64,000 bases of DNA from Henckelia pumila. Taxonomy: Eukaryota > Streptophyta > Magnoliopsida > Lamiales > Gesneriaceae. Below the pieces are notes generated by a model. The model saw nothing but the letters and a program-made list of their open reading frames with translations, did no database searches and was not told the DNA's origin. The translations under genes were made by a program, and so were the position numbers. This document shows, one piece after another, positions 1 to 12,312 of this stretch. Location: assembly GCF_033568475.1 (NCBI RefSeq), contig NC_133123.1:149931753-149995752 (forward strand), given 5' to 3'. Each line of letters starts with the position of its first letter. Position 1 is the stretch's first letter.

Positions 1-1391
1 TTGGTGGCTCTTGTCGTTTTGGGCTCTATGAGCTTGGATTCCCTAAGGTACGAACAAGGCCTAACTAGCTGCATAGGATCTTTAGTCAACTTTTAGTTAA
101 AATGAAATATGCTGTAGAATAAGAGAGATTAAATATGCATAGCTTATTTTACATGTACCTAAAATAATGTTAATTTGCTTATATATCAAACAAGAAGGCA
201 GATCCATGCTAGTATGAATTAAAGTTGGAGGCTAGCTTATTGGGATGTGGAGTGGAACTTGAAATGGTGTGTGGTTTGAGTTATTGGGATGTTGTGGAGT
301 GGAACTTGAAAGTGCCAAATCCATGGTTTAGCTTGTGGCCTGTGGGTTGGTCGGAGCCCACGGTTTGTCAACTGTGCCTACTATTTTTATGAATTCAATA
401 CAAATGCAAAAATGAGTTGAATAAAATCTGCACTGCCTTCCCTTTTGGAGTTGCTGAGTTTTTTTCTTTTATTTTTTTCCATGACAGGCGAGATATTAGT
501 TTGATAGTTGAGATTGGATTCCATGTTTAAATTGGTCTAAGATTTTGTTGATAATTTTGGACTGAGAATGTGTTTTCTTGTAGGTAATTCGGGAGTAATG
601 CATAAGGGGTTTTGATGCAAGGATTGAGCTGTGTTTCAGATCGCCTTGGTAATACGTAGAAGTCAGCTCGTGAACATCGTTATCAAGAACAAACACATGA
701 TGATTTATGTTTTGATATAACCATCTTTTTGAACTACTTTTGTTACATTATATTATATAGATGGGATATTTTGAGTTTCGATTACGTAGTATTATCTTCC
801 AAATTAGATGTGTGTAACTATTTTGGAACTTGAATATTTTCATGGATTCAATATAGTAAATATTTTTTTATATTGATTTCTTTATTAATATTTATAGTTC
901 GTATGAAGATTAATTAGGCAACGGTTTTAATGACTCCAAATACAACTGATTTATGTTATTGCCAAAACCGTTGTCGTATATCACAAACGACAACGGATAT
1001 ACACTGTTGCAAAAACCGTTGTCGTCATTCAAAAACGACAACGGATATACACTGTTGCAAAACCGTTCTTGTAATCCACAAACGAAAACGGATATAAACT
1101 GTTGCAAATATGTTGTCCTAAGCCATAAACAACAACGGATATAAACTGTACAAAACCGTTGTCTTAAATAGTCAATGACAATGGATTTACACTGTTGCAG
1201 AACCGTTGTCTTTGGAGACTTACGACAACGGTTACAAACTGTTGCAAAACCGTTGTGTAGGATGGCTACGACAACGGATATAAACCGTTGTTATAGGGCA
1301 CGCTTTTTACAACACCCCAGTTACAACAGTTTTAATCCCCCCCTACGACAACGGATAATATCCCTTGTCGTTTTGCAATTTTCTTGTAGTG
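1..1391 (+). mobile_element. Mirror copy of the CACTA 3' terminal region (left arm)
   Basis: This is the reverse complement of 16234-17634. It ends at 1375-1391 with GCAATTTTCTTGTAGTG, the inverted form of the CACTACAAGAAAATTGC terminus, and carries the same ACAACGG/CCGTTGT dyad array at about 940-1365. The rest of the mirrored transposon would lie left of the window. It holds no coding sequence. Confidence 0.85.
940..1365. repeat. CACTA subterminal dyad array (left-arm copy)
   Basis: About seven degenerate units of roughly 60 bp, each with ACAACGG and CCGTTGT facing one another, mirror those at 16262-16715. The short reading frames across this stretch are by-products of the repeat, not genes. 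Confidence 0.8.
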
Positions 1392-1572
1392 TTATGATAA
1401 TTTCAGATTTTGTTTAAAAATTTGTGAACTTTGTGTTGTAGCATGTAGCTTACTTTGTGTTTGCTACATGTTTTGGTTTAAGGACTAACTTGTGTTTTGT
1501 TGTGGGGCGATGATGATTGCTATTGGTGATTCTCCGAACTAGTGAACCGACGTTGGGCCAAAAGGTGAGATT

Positions 1573-2136
1573 TGTTGGACTTTGGCCCAACTAATTCCCT
1601 ATATTCCCAAGCCCATTTTAAAGCCTCTATATTTATATATCTCTCCAGCCCTAAACTAAGTGTGAGCCGCCTGTTAGAGATTGAGAGGAACGTGCTGTGC
1701 GATTTAAGAGAAAGGCCGAGAGAGGTTGAAGGTTGCTTGTTGTGCTTCCTTCTTCCTTGACTTAGTGTTCTTGTTGCCTTTGCTCTTCCCCTGCTTTGTG
1801 CAGATCTCTGTGTGTTGTTTCCTCTCTTGCTCGTTTGTGTTTGGCTGGCCTCCATCTGCTGTGTGCGTGAACCGAAGGCTGCTCGGTGCTAGGAATCTTT
1901 ATTGGTCTTCGTCTTGGTTCTTGGTTAAATCGGAGAAAGCATAGCGTCTGAGCCCCGAGTATTTCGAGCAACGTTTTTGTTCTTGTTCAGTTTCATTTTC
2001 CCTCTTTTATTGCAACTCTTTGCTATTGGTTTTCTTTGTGTTTCTTTCTCTGCTCTTTTCCTTTGTTTTATTTTGCAGGAACAGATCGATAGAAGTTGAT
2101 GGCGGATCGAGCAAGGAGGTTGGCGAATTCCTAACA
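1573..2136 (+). repeat. Copia#1 3' LTR (left-arm copy)
   Basis: It begins TGTTGGACTTTGG just after a purine-rich tract (about 1561-1572) and ends GGCGAATTCCTAACA. It is followed by CACAA (2137-2141), the 5-bp target duplication also seen at the right-arm copy. It is the mirror of 15487-16051 and one base shorter. Confidence 0.85.
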
Positions 2137-3235
2137 CACAACCTGCCAGATATTCCACTAGAAATAAGATTCGAGCGTCGCCTTTTTTTATTACACCACC
2201 CAAGGAATCTACAACTCAAGTACTTGATTTATTGAGACCAGCATCAGCAACACATACTATGACTGGTGACTTTGATTGGACAACATCTCTCGCTTCAAGT
2301 ATAAGATTGCTGAGGGTATTGAATAATTAGACAGATGCATTCCCCCACGAGATACCGAAATTATGCAGCTTGCAAACCTGCGAATGCTAGCTATCTTGGG
2401 CAAGTGGAATTCAAAGAATATCCCAATTTTGGAGTCTACAGACCTTACATGTTCATGACAACTTTTCAGTTAAACCAATAGTTCTACCGTCACAAATCTG
2501 GTACTTGCCACAACTTAGGCATCTCGTTTGGATCATGTTATTTTACCCGATCCTCCTACTGCAGGTTCGCACCATGACGAGCATGATTGTCATATTTTGG
2601 AAAATCTACAAACACTAGCCAGGATTCGAAAATTGAGGTGTACAAGGGAGCTCATTAAAAGACTTCCAAATGTAAAAAAAATTAAAACTGATGTATGATT
2701 CCTCCTTGGGGGTGGATTGGCCCTTTTACAGCCTAGAGAATCTTGCCCACTTGCATCAACTCGAAGCATTAAAATTCGGTTCAGTAGACCCAATTCCCTT
2801 CAAGTGCATCAGCTTCCCTCTCTCTCTGAAAGAGTTGACTATAATGTACTGCCGCTTACCTTGGGAAGACATGACAATTGTGGGTTCATTGCCTAATCTT
2901 GAGGAACTTGAGGTGGGGTGCAACGCATTTGAGGGCCCGACATGGTGTCCAATGGAAAATCAATTTGTTAAATTGAAACTGCTGTTCATCTACGAGACCG
3001 ATTTGTTGCATTGGAGATCAGCAGATAAGCACACTTTCCAGCCCTTGAGCACCTGATTCTGGAGGATCTGAATTTGAAGGAATTTCCTCAAGAATTCGGG
3101 CAACTCGTGATGCTTAGAAAAATCGAAGTGTTTTCGTGCAACGATTCCACACAGACTTGGGCAGAGCAGATACGCGAGGAACAAGAAGAGCGGAAACAAG
3201 GGCATCCAAGTCATAGTGCCCTGAATGAGGAGAGG
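2137..3235 (+). pseudogene. 3' (LRR) half of the R#2 resistance pseudogene, left-arm copy
   Basis: This mirrors 14393-15486. It encodes pieces of a pre-LRR region and leucine-rich repeats related to R#1 (for example LSLKELTIMYCRLPWEDM next to R#1's LSFPVSLKELTLSACKLPWEDM), broken by a stop and by frame changes. Some lesions are shared with the right arm and are real. Others, such as a lost A near 3028 and a lost C near 2346, occur only here and sit in short runs. It lies directly after the Copia LTR and its CACAA duplication. Confidence 0.75.
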
Positions 3236-5300
3236 ATGATTATTGATTAGCTTCCATGGCCATGCATGCATTCTTGCGAGGTACGTACTTTCGAAAACAT
3301 AAAACTTCCCTCGTTCCCTTATGTTGGCTTTGCGTTTTATAAAATCCATAAATTTCGATTACATTTTTATTGTTTAAATGAAAAAAAAAAAAAACGCATC
3401 TTATCTTAAATTCACACCTTACTTATTTACACATTATTAGCATAAACTAAATTTAGTAATATGAAGTGACAATGGTCGATTGATTATAATTTAAATCAAA
3501 AAAATAAAAATAGTTGTCCTAAATTTTGTTTTTAGAATTAAACCCGTTTCATGGTTATTGTTATTATTATTTAAACATAGCATTATATTGTGTATTATAT
3601 TTTTTAGCATTTAATAATTAAAATAACATTGTATATATAATTCATATTTTAATTACTAATATAATTGATTTAATATTTCATTTACACAATCAAAAACAAT
3701 ATCGTTGTATATATTATTTATATTTTAATTACTATAACTATATATATAATTTATCAATAATGCACAACATCAAAAACGTTTTCAGTAATTTTTATTTTTA
3801 CCCAATTGTAACTTTTCGGTTACATTTGTTGACCTTCATTTAACTATATATCAATTAATAAATAATCAATTTCATTTTTAATTGTTAATTAAATCAACGT
3901 AGTCTAGTAGCAATTAACAAGTCATAAATGCATAAACCACGTACATATGTTTTTTTTTTCTTTTATGTTTTCTATTTTTTTTGTACCCAAAAGATTTGGA
4001 ATATATATATTTTTTTTCTTAAAATCTCCATGTAGAAAACTAAAGAGTAAAAAAAAAAATCAAATTAAAGGCAAGTTTCGGATTATTCAAAAAGACTAAG
4101 GACAATTTCAAAATATTGAAAAAATCTTCACAAAAATAGTTGTTTTAGAAAATTTTTCTTTATTTAGTACATCTATAATTATAAAGTTTGAGATAAATAT
4201 AGTAATCATTTTAATCCATCAATATAAGGGGTGGAATAGGGTGAGGACCCATCCCATAACTCTCTTATCCTATTTTCATCCCAAAAAAAAAAATTCAGGA
4301 TCCCGTCTGGTAGGGAGAAGGAATCCCGATTTTTTTTTCCATTTTCAAGATTTTTTTAATATAAAATATATATTATTCTATTAAAATATGATTATATTTC
4401 TAAAAAAAAATAAATATTTAACTTTAAAATATAGTATTAAAATATTTCTTATAATGTTTCAAGTTTTGTCAAGACAAGAATATTGTGCAACGGATAATTA
4501 TTGATAAAATATTCGGATAAAAATTACTCGATAAATTTTTTTAAAATATATTTGGCAAATTGCATCTCTTATTTTAAATATTTGTTCTAATTATATAATT
4601 ATAAATATGAATTAATTAAATTATTAATTAAATATTTTAAATAATACACAATAATAAAATATCATTTCGTGATTCTACTATTCGATTTTGTCACCAATAA
4701 ACAATTATGCGAATTAAGTCAATTATTAATTGTAATATGAGTTGAAACAAAATAATATTTTGCTAAATCCATCAATAAAATTATTAATAAATATATTGTA
4801 GTTTTACTTCGAGCAAGGTCAAGAATCTCGTCGCGATAAAGTTTTATTCTCGATCTCTCTCCGATATTAATTGGAATGGGAAATCCCGAAAATTCGGAAC
4901 GAAAAAAACTATCGGATTGAGATTTTTTTATATATGAATGAGATGTAATTTGAAATAGATCAAGATTTCGAGTTAGAGAATTTTTGCCATCCCTAATCAA
5001 TATTATACCAACTTCAAATTACCTCGTGTAAAGCATTTGTTAAGTAAGGAAAGTCTCGAATACATTCCTTAAATCAAGGCAGTGGCACCACACTATTCAT
5101 ATCATGTCAATAAACAAAATAAACACTTTTGTTTTTTGGACTTTTCAAAGCAATAATGTTGAAAAATTACAAGTGCCCACAATCCAATTATTAACTACTC
5201 TTGTGGCAGCCACACTAATTCTATCATATATCCTGATGCTGTGTTCTCTGAAATTTATCTGCAGAAGCCAAATTCACTACTCAAACTCGAAGCTTCAACT
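3236..5300. other. AT-rich non-coding spacer between R#2 and R#1 (left arm)
   Basis: No gene is seen. The stretch is strongly AT-rich with many A and T runs. Just before R#1 (about 5228-5300) is the leader block conserved in the paralogs. It mirrors 12313-14392, with several small differences near 4370-4420. Confidence 0.6.
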
Positions 5301-7978
5301 ATGGCGGCGGCTTATGCAGCTCTAATGTCTCTTCTGAACACTTCAGAGCTCCTCTTCCACCCTTCCCAGCAATGGCTACGTATAAACATAGTACAGATCG
5401 TGTACCTGCTGCAAAATGTTCATATCCTTCAAGAATTTCTCGAAGATTATTCACACAGAGCCCACCAAGAAATGGCTGGAGTGGAGAGTCAAATTGAAGC
5501 TGCAGCTTATGCAGCAGAAGAAATCATCGAGTCCCATGTATTGGATCAGATTTCAGCACGATCTAAGGGTAGCGAGGCGGATAGCTCGAACAGCTTCTCT
5601 GCAGATATCCATGAAATTATAGAAGTGATGGAGTATCTGATCGATAACAAGCTGGTGAGGATAAAAGAAACCATTGAGGAAGATCCGACGTTCATAGATT
5701 CATCGCCTGCTGTGGCTTCAAGATCAGCTCCCAATACTATGGTGGGTACTGATGAGAAGTTGAATGAAATATTGGACATACTCACTGGACAACAATCAAA
5801 TCGCCAAATCGTAGCAATTGTTGGAATGGGAGGAATAGGTAAGTCCACTCTAGCTAACAATTTATACGAACATCCATATATTCAGAATTACTTTGATATT
5901 TGTGCTTGGGCTACAATATCTCAAAAACATAGTGCACCAAAAATTATTATGAAATGCTATCAGAAATTGGACAAAGTAGATCAGAGAGTCGTTTAATTGG
6001 CGATCCGTCGGTCCAAACCAAGTGTGAGACTGGTGATGAACAATTGGGTGAACAATTGTACAAAAAGTTATTTGGTAGAAGATATTTGATCGTGCTGGAT
6101 GATTTATGGAGCATTGAGGCTTGGGACGAGATAAAACGATTCTTTCCAGATCATTGCGACAATGGAAGTCGAATCATGATAACGACGAGGGTAAAGAACG
6201 TGGCAGAACAATTGACCTCTTGTCCGCTCTTTGAACTGGATTTGTTAGATGACAACAGGAGCTGGGAATTGATGAGGGAAAAAATTTCGGACATCAACAA
6301 GGTTGTCCTCCTGAACTGGAAGAATTAGGGAAGGACATTGCGAAAAATTGCAAAGGACTTCCTTTGGCAATTGTGGCGATAGGGGACTGCTCGCCAAGTC
6401 TGATAAGACGATGGATTCGTGGAAGCATGTAGCAGGAAATATGAACTCGATCATAAATTCTGAGGACGACGAGAAATGCCAAAAGATATTGTATTTGAGT
6501 TACAATAACTTGCCTATTCATTTGAAACCATGCTTTCTCTACTTGTCTGTGGCTCGATCACCATATAATATTAGTATCCCTACGCGCATCAAGCAATGGG
6601 TTTCTGAGGGATTTGTAAAACCGATAAGAGGTAAAAGCTTGGAAGAGGCAGCACATGAATACATAACAGAACTTGTTGATAGAAACCTCCTTATCCTTCG
6701 TAAACGAGGGGTCCTTGGTAACTTGCTACGTTGTGGTGTGCATGATCTCTTGAGAGACCTATCCATTAGGGAGGTGAAAAAAATAAACCTGTTTCGTGTG
6801 ATATATGATGAGAACCCAGAATCGCCCTCTCGCCTCTGTCTTCGTCCATCTATCTTGCAACCCGAAGTAGGATACGTCCCACGTGCCCTTGATATATTGG
6901 GACCGGCCTCACTAAGTCGGCCTATTGCTAGTACGTCGGACAGCACACCATTTTACGCTGGTCATTTACAATTGTTGAGGGTGTTGGAAATGAGTGATTC
7001 AATTCTACCTGATGAAAACTCGCAGCTAATGAACCTGCGGTTCTTCGGTTTCCAAGGTCAGTTGGATGGGAATTCGATTCCGAGGTTTTATTCTTTGATG
7101 TCCCTATTTTGGAATCTACAGACTTTGCTAATTGATAATTCCACATCTGCAACTTTATATCTGCCCCCGGAAATTTGGTGTTTGCCACACCTTAGGCATC
7201 TCCAAACTCATAGATGTGTTTTACCTGACCCTCCCATGGACGATCATGTTATGGAAAATCTGCAAACTCTCTACACGGTTGTATTTTTTCGGTGTAGTGA
7301 GGAGGTTTATAGAAGGCTTCCCAATCTGAAGGAATTAGGAATTGGATATGAAGATGCATCCCCAGGTGTGGAATGGCCCTCGTTGCGCCTTCAAAATCTC
7401 GTCCACTTGCAGAAGCTGGAATCATTGTTTATCAACGTATGCACGGAAAATAGGCCGATATCTTGGAAATATCTCAGCTTCCCAGTGTCTCTCAAAGAGT
7501 TGACTTTAAGTGCCTGCAAGTTACCTTGGGAAGATATGAGCATTGTGGGTTCATTGCCTAATCTTGAGCTACTTCAGCTCTGCTTCAACGCGTGTAAAGG
7601 GCAGACGTGGTGTCCAACACAAGGTCAATTTGTTAAATTGAAAGAGTTGGTCCTTGAGGCGATTGATTTGTTACACTGGAGAGCAGACAAGACGCACTTC
7701 CAGTCCTGGAGCACTTGATTCTTGAATATTTAAATTTGGAGGAATTTCCTCAAGAATTTGGGGAACACCCAACACTTGTAAAAATTGAAGTGTTTTCTTG
7801 TGGCGATTCCACCAATGGTTGGGCAGCGGAAGTGGGTGAGGAACAAGAGAGCTATGGAAACGAAGGCTTTCGAGTCATAATACGCGAAACAGAGGAGTAC
7901 AAGCCCACACTAGTCACGAGGCCGAGCATGGACGGTCACAACCTTTCAAGAGGTATTGCCTTTTTCATCAGTCTATAG
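5301..7978 (+). pseudogene. R1-like NB-ARC-LRR gene R#1, left-arm copy with four 1-bp deletions
   Basis: This is the same gene as 9631-12312 in opposite orientation. The frame is lost at about 5948 (TTT to TT), 6286 (TTTT to TTT), 6386 (GGGGG to GGGG) and 7698 (CCC to CC). All four are single-base losses from homopolymers, and the right arm has the longer run each time. Outside these points the protein matches. The clustering of errors in one arm argues for low-quality sequence rather than natural decay, but natural decay is not excluded. If the arm is real, the two R#1 copies converge tail to tail on the palindrome centre. Confidence 0.85.
5823..5844 (+). promoter_or_regulatory. miR482/2118-like target site over the P-loop (left-arm copy)
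   Basis: GGAATGGGAGGAATAGG followed by TAAGT encodes part of GMGGIGKS. It is identical to the right-arm site at 11769-11790. Confidence 0.45.
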
Positions 7979-8775
7979 TAGTTGATGGTGATTGGTGGTG
8001 ATCGATCGTGTGAAAATTTACTTTAATTTCTTCCTTTTCAAAAAAAAAAATTACTTTCAAACATTTTATGTAGGGTTTGAAAAAGTTTTTAAGAAGCATT
8101 TCCTAATTCTTGCTCAGTAAAACAGAATAACAAAATTTTTTTAAGTAAAAACTGTTAAGTGATTCCTAAAAGTTTTTTCAAACGTTATCTTAAATGATTA
8201 TATTACTTTATTTATGTATAATTAATTTTTAAAATATAGATGAAATATATGATTGAATATTTAAAAATAATAGGTTTTGTGTGAGACACTATAAAACTAT
8301 AAAATTGATTGTGTTTTTTTGTTGAAAATTTTCTATTTTTAATGATTTTGTAGTCTGTAGATAGTGACAAGAAAAAAAAAATAAAAAATGATTTGTACAA
8401 AAAGATAAACTTAAGTATAAAAAGAAATAAACAAATTAAGGATAATTTCGAAATATTGAAAAATATTTCACTAAAAAATTAGTTATATATATTATGTTCT
8501 CCTTAATAATTGTTTATATAATAGTATAATACACATAGACTAGCATAAACTACGTGTCTCTTATTATGTATTATATTTTTAAAAGTAGTAACTATAATAT
8601 GATGATATCAATACGTGTAATATTTCAAACATATCTTTGACAAGAATATAAATATTTATATAAAATTTTGGAATTACTATTTTTTTTATCGTGATAAAAA
8701 ATTTATGTGAATTTTTATTATTTTTTGGCTGTTATTAGTATCATTGATTTGTAATCAGTTCTCCTGCTAATAAAG

Positions 8776-8831
<56 letters not shown>

Positions 8832-9630
8832 TTTATTAGCAGGAGAACTGATTACAAATCAATGATACTAATAACAGCCAAAAAATAATAAAAATTCACA
8901 TAAATTTTTTATCACGATAAAAAAAATAGTAATTCCAAAATTTTATATAAATATTTATATTCTTGTCAAAGATATGTTTGAAATATTACACGTATTGATA
9001 TCATCATATTATAGTTACTACTTTTAAAAATATATAATACATAATAAGAGACACGTAGTTTATGCTAGTCTATGTGTATTATACTATTATATAAACAATT
9101 ATTAAGGAGAACATAATATATATAACTAATTTTTTAGTGAAATATTTTTCAATATTTCGAAATTATCCTTAATTTGTTTATTTCTTTTTATACTTAAGTT
9201 TATCTTTTTGTACAAATCATTTTTTATTTTTTTTTTTCTTGTCACTATCTACAGACTACAAAATCATTCAAAATAGAAAATTTTCAACAAAAAACACAAT
9301 CAATTTTATAGTTTTATAGTGTCTCACACAAAACCTATTATTTTTAAATATTTCAATCATATATTTCATCTATATTTTAAAAATTAATTATACATAAATA
9401 AAGTAATATAATCATTTAAGATAACGTTTGAAAAAACTTTTAGGAATCACTTAACAGTTTTTACTTAAAAAAATTTTGTTATTCTGTTTTACTGAGCAAG
9501 AATTAGGAAATGCTTCTTAAAAACTTTTTCAAACCCTACATAAAATGTTTGAAAGTAATTTTTTTTTTTGAAAAGGAAGAAATTAAAGTAAATTTTCACA
9601 CGATCGATCACCACCAATCACCATCAACTA
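7979..9630. other. AT-rich spacer spanning the palindrome centre
   Basis: No gene is seen. The stretch holds the 3' flanks of both R#1 copies and the symmetric centre. Differences between the halves include one- or two-base losses in the left half (for example near 8266 and 8572) and a T/G substitution near 8340. Confidence 0.7.
8776..8829. repeat. (TA)n tract at the palindrome centre
   Basis: About 54 bp of nearly pure TA dinucleotides. On each side the arms begin with CTTTATTAGCAGGAGAAC or its complement. The tract is self-complementary, so there is effectively no spacer. Confidence 0.95.
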
Positions 9631-12312
9631 CTATAGACTGATGAAAAAGGCAATACCTCTTGAAAGGTTGTGACCGTCCATGCTCGGCCTCGTGACTAGT
9701 GTGGGCTTGTACTCCTCTGTTTCGCGTATTATGACTCGAAAGCCTTCGTTTCCATAGCTCTCTTGTTCCTCACCCACTTCCGCTGCCCAACCATTGGTGG
9801 AATCGCCACAAGAAAACACTTCAATTTTTACAAGTGTTGGGTGTTCCCCAAATTCTTGAGGAAATTCCTCCAAATTTAAATATTCAAGAATCAAGTGCTC
9901 CAGGACTGGGAAGTGCGTCTTGTCTGCTCTCCAGTGTAACAAATCAATCGCCTCAAGGACCAACTCTTTCAATTTAACAAATTGACCTTGTGTTGGACAC
10001 CACGTCTGCCCTTTACACGCGTTGAAGCAGAGCTGAAGTAGCTCAAGATTAGGCAATGAACCCACAATGCTCATATCTTCCCAAGGTAACTTGCAGGCAC
10101 TTAAAGTCAACTCTTTGAGAGACACTGGGAAGCTGAGATATTTCCAAGATATCGGCCTATTTTCCGTGCATACGTTGATAAACAATGATTCCAGCTTCTG
10201 CAAGTGGACGAGATTTTGAAGGCGCAACGAGGGCCATTCCACACCTGGGGATGCATCTTCATATCCAATTCCTAATTCCTTCAGATTGGGAAGCCTTCTA
10301 TAAACCTCCTCACTACACCGAAAAAATACAACCGTGTAGAGAGTTTGCAGATTTTCCATAACATGATCGTCCATGGGAGGGTCAGGTAAAACACATCTAT
10401 GAGTTTGGAGATGCCTAAGGTGTGGCAAACACCAAATTTCCGGGGGCAGATATAAAGTTGCAGATGTGGAATTATCAATTAGCAAAGTCTGTAGATTCCA
10501 AAATAGGGACATCAAAGAATAAAACCTCGGAATCGAATTCCCATCCAACTGACCTTGGAAACCGAAGAACCGCAGGTTCATTAGCTGCGAGTTTTCATCA
10601 GGTAGAATTGAATCACTCATTTCCAACACCCTCAACAATTGTAAATGACCAGCGTAAAATGGTGTGCTGTCCGACGTACTAGCAATAGGCCGACTTAGTG
10701 AGGCCGGTCCCAATATATCAAGGGCACGTGGGACGTATCCTACTTCGGGTTGCAAGATAGATGGACGAAGACAGAGGCGAGAGGGCGATTCTGGGTTCTC
10801 ATCATATATCACACGAAACAGGTTTATTTTTTTCACCTCCCTAATGGATAGGTCTCTCAAGAGATCATGCACACCACAACGTAGCAAGTTACCAAGGACC
10901 CCTCGTTTACGAAGGATAAGGAGGTTTCTATCAACAAGTTCTGTTATGTATTCATGTGCTGCCTCTTCCAAGCTTTTACCTCTTATCGGTTTTACAAATC
11001 CCTCAGAAACCCATTGCTTGATGCGCGTAGGGATACTAATATTATATGGTGATCGAGCCACAGACAAGTAGAGAAAGCATGGTTTCAAATGAATAGGCAA
11101 GTTATTGTAACTCAAATACAATATCTTTTGGCATTTCTCGTCGTCCTCAGAATTTATGATCGAGTTCATATTTCCTGCTACATGCTTCCACGAATCCATC
11201 GTCTTATCAGACTTGGCGAGCAGTCCCCCTATCGCCACAATTGCCAAAGGAAGTCCTTTGCAATTTTTCGCAATGTCCTTCCCTAATTCTTCCAGTTCAG
11301 GAGGACAACCTTGTTGATGTCCGAAAATTTTTTCCCTCATCAATTCCCAGCTCCTGTTGTCATCTAACAAATCCAGTTCAAAGAGCGGACAAGAGGTCAA
11401 TTGTTCTGCCACGTTCTTTACCCTCGTCGTTATCATGATTCGACTTCCATTGTCGCAATGATCTGGAAAGAATCGTTTTATCTCGTCCCAAGCCTCAATG
11501 CTCCATAAATCATCCAGCACGATCAAATATCTTCTACCAAATAACTTTTTGTACAATTGTTCACCCAATTGTTCATCACCAGTCTCACACTTGGTTTGGA
11601 CCGACGGATCGCCAATTAAACGACTCTCTGATCTACTTTGTCCAATTTCTGATAGCATTTCATAAATAATTTTTGGTGCACTATGTTTTTGAGATATTGT
11701 AGCCCAAGCACAAATATCAAAGTAATTCTGAATATATGGATGTTCGTATAAATTGTTAGCTAGAGTGGACTTACCTATTCCTCCCATTCCAACAATTGCT
11801 ACGATTTGGCGATTTGATTGTTGTCCAGTGAGTATGTCCAATATTTCATTCAACTTCTCATCAGTACCCACCATAGTATTGGGAGCTGATCTTGAAGCCA
11901 CAGCAGGCGATGAATCTATGAACGTCGGATCTTCCTCAATGGTTTCTTTTATCCTCACCAGCTTGTTATCGATCAGATACTCCATCACTTCTATAATTTC
12001 ATGGATATCTGCAGAGAAGCTGTTCGAGCTATCCGCCTCGCTACCCTTAGATCGTGCTGAAATCTGATCCAATACATGGGACTCGATGATTTCTTCTGCT
12101 GCATAAGCTGCAGCTTCAATTTGACTCTCCACTCCAGCCATTTCTTGGTGGGCTCTGTGTGAATAATCTTCGAGAAATTCTTGAAGGATATGAACATTTT
12201 GCAGCAGGTACACGATCTGTACTATGTTTATACGTAGCCATTGCTGGGAAGGGTGGAAGAGGAGCTCTGAAGTGTTCAGAAGAGACATTAGAGCTGCATA
12301 AGCCGCCGCCAT
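9631..12312 (-). CDS. R1-like CC-NB-ARC-LRR disease resistance protein (R#1), intact
   Basis: Predicted intracellular immune receptor: an ATP/ADP-switched NLR that acts inside the cell on effector perception. The reading frame is open from 12372, but MAAAYAALMSL at 12312 is the usual start of R1-like proteins and gives 893 residues. Numbered from the upstream ATG: coiled-coil region about 21-165, P-loop GMGGIGKST 195-203, kinase-2 LIVLDDLW 283-290, RNBS-B SRIMITTR about 310-317, GLPLA 383-387, and VHD at 501-503 in place of MHD, as is common in R1-like proteins. Degenerate leucine-rich repeats follow to about residue 880. The last residues run through AGAGGTATTG, which could be a splice donor, so the true C terminus may differ. 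It is the only full-length host gene in the window. R#2 lies upstream in the same orientation, as in a tandem cluster. Confidence 0.93.
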   Translation of the reverse strand: MAAAYAALMSLLNTSELLFHPSQQWLRINIVQIVYLLQNVHILQEFLEDYSHRAHQEMAGVESQIEAAAYAAEEIIESHVLDQISARSKGSEADSSNSFSADIHEIIEVMEYLIDNKLVRIKETIEEDPTFIDSSPAVASRSAPNTMVGTDEKLNEILDILTGQQSNRQIVAIVGMGGIGKSTLANNLYEHPYIQNYFDICAWATISQKHSAPKIIYEMLSEIGQSRSESRLIGDPSVQTKCETGDEQLGEQLYKKLFGRRYLIVLDDLWSIEAWDEIKRFFPDHCDNGSRIMITTRVKNVAEQLTSCPLFELDLLDDNRSWELMREKIFGHQQGCPPELEELGKDIAKNCKGLPLAIVAIGGLLAKSDKTMDSWKHVAGNMNSIINSEDDEKCQKILYLSYNNLPIHLKPCFLYLSVARSPYNISIPTRIKQWVSEGFVKPIRGKSLEEAAHEYITELVDRNLLILRKRGVLGNLLRCGVHDLLRDLSIREVKKINLFRVIYDENPESPSRLCLRPSILQPEVGYVPRALDILGPASLSRPIASTSDSTPFYAGHLQLLRVLEMSDSILPDENSQLMNLRFFGFQGQLDGNSIPRFYSLMSLFWNLQTLLIDNSTSATLYLPPEIWCLPHLRHLQTHRCVLPDPPMDDHVMENLQTLYTVVFFRCSEEVYRRLPNLKELGIGYEDASPGVEWPSLRLQNLVHLQKLESLFINVCTENRPISWKYLSFPVSLKELTLSACKLPWEDMSIVGSLPNLELLQLCFNACKGQTWCPTQGQFVKLKELVLEAIDLLHWRADKTHFPVLEHLILEYLNLEEFPQEFGEHPTLVKIEVFSCGDSTNGWAAEVGEEQESYGNEGFRVIIRETEEYKPTLVTRPSMDGHNLSRGIAFFISL
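11769..11790 (-). promoter_or_regulatory. Candidate miR482/2118 target site over the P-loop of R#1
   Basis: On the coding strand the site reads GGAATGGGAGGAATAGG then TAAGT, coding for GMGGIGKS. The miR482/2118 superfamily is known to pair with the P-loop region of NLR mRNAs and to trigger phased secondary siRNAs. By eye nearly all positions match the complement of remembered miR482 forms. No miRNA from this species was available to me. Confidence 0.5.

Noticed and set aside
953..1417. Several short open frames on both strands
   Set aside because: They fall in the CACTA subterminal repeats, occur identically in mirror at 16483-16717, and reflect the repeat unit.
5301..7978. Left-arm R#1 as a second, independent resistance gene
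   Set aside because: Apart from homopolymer deletions and a few substitutions it is the mirror of the right arm, so it is not evidence of a diverged paralog.
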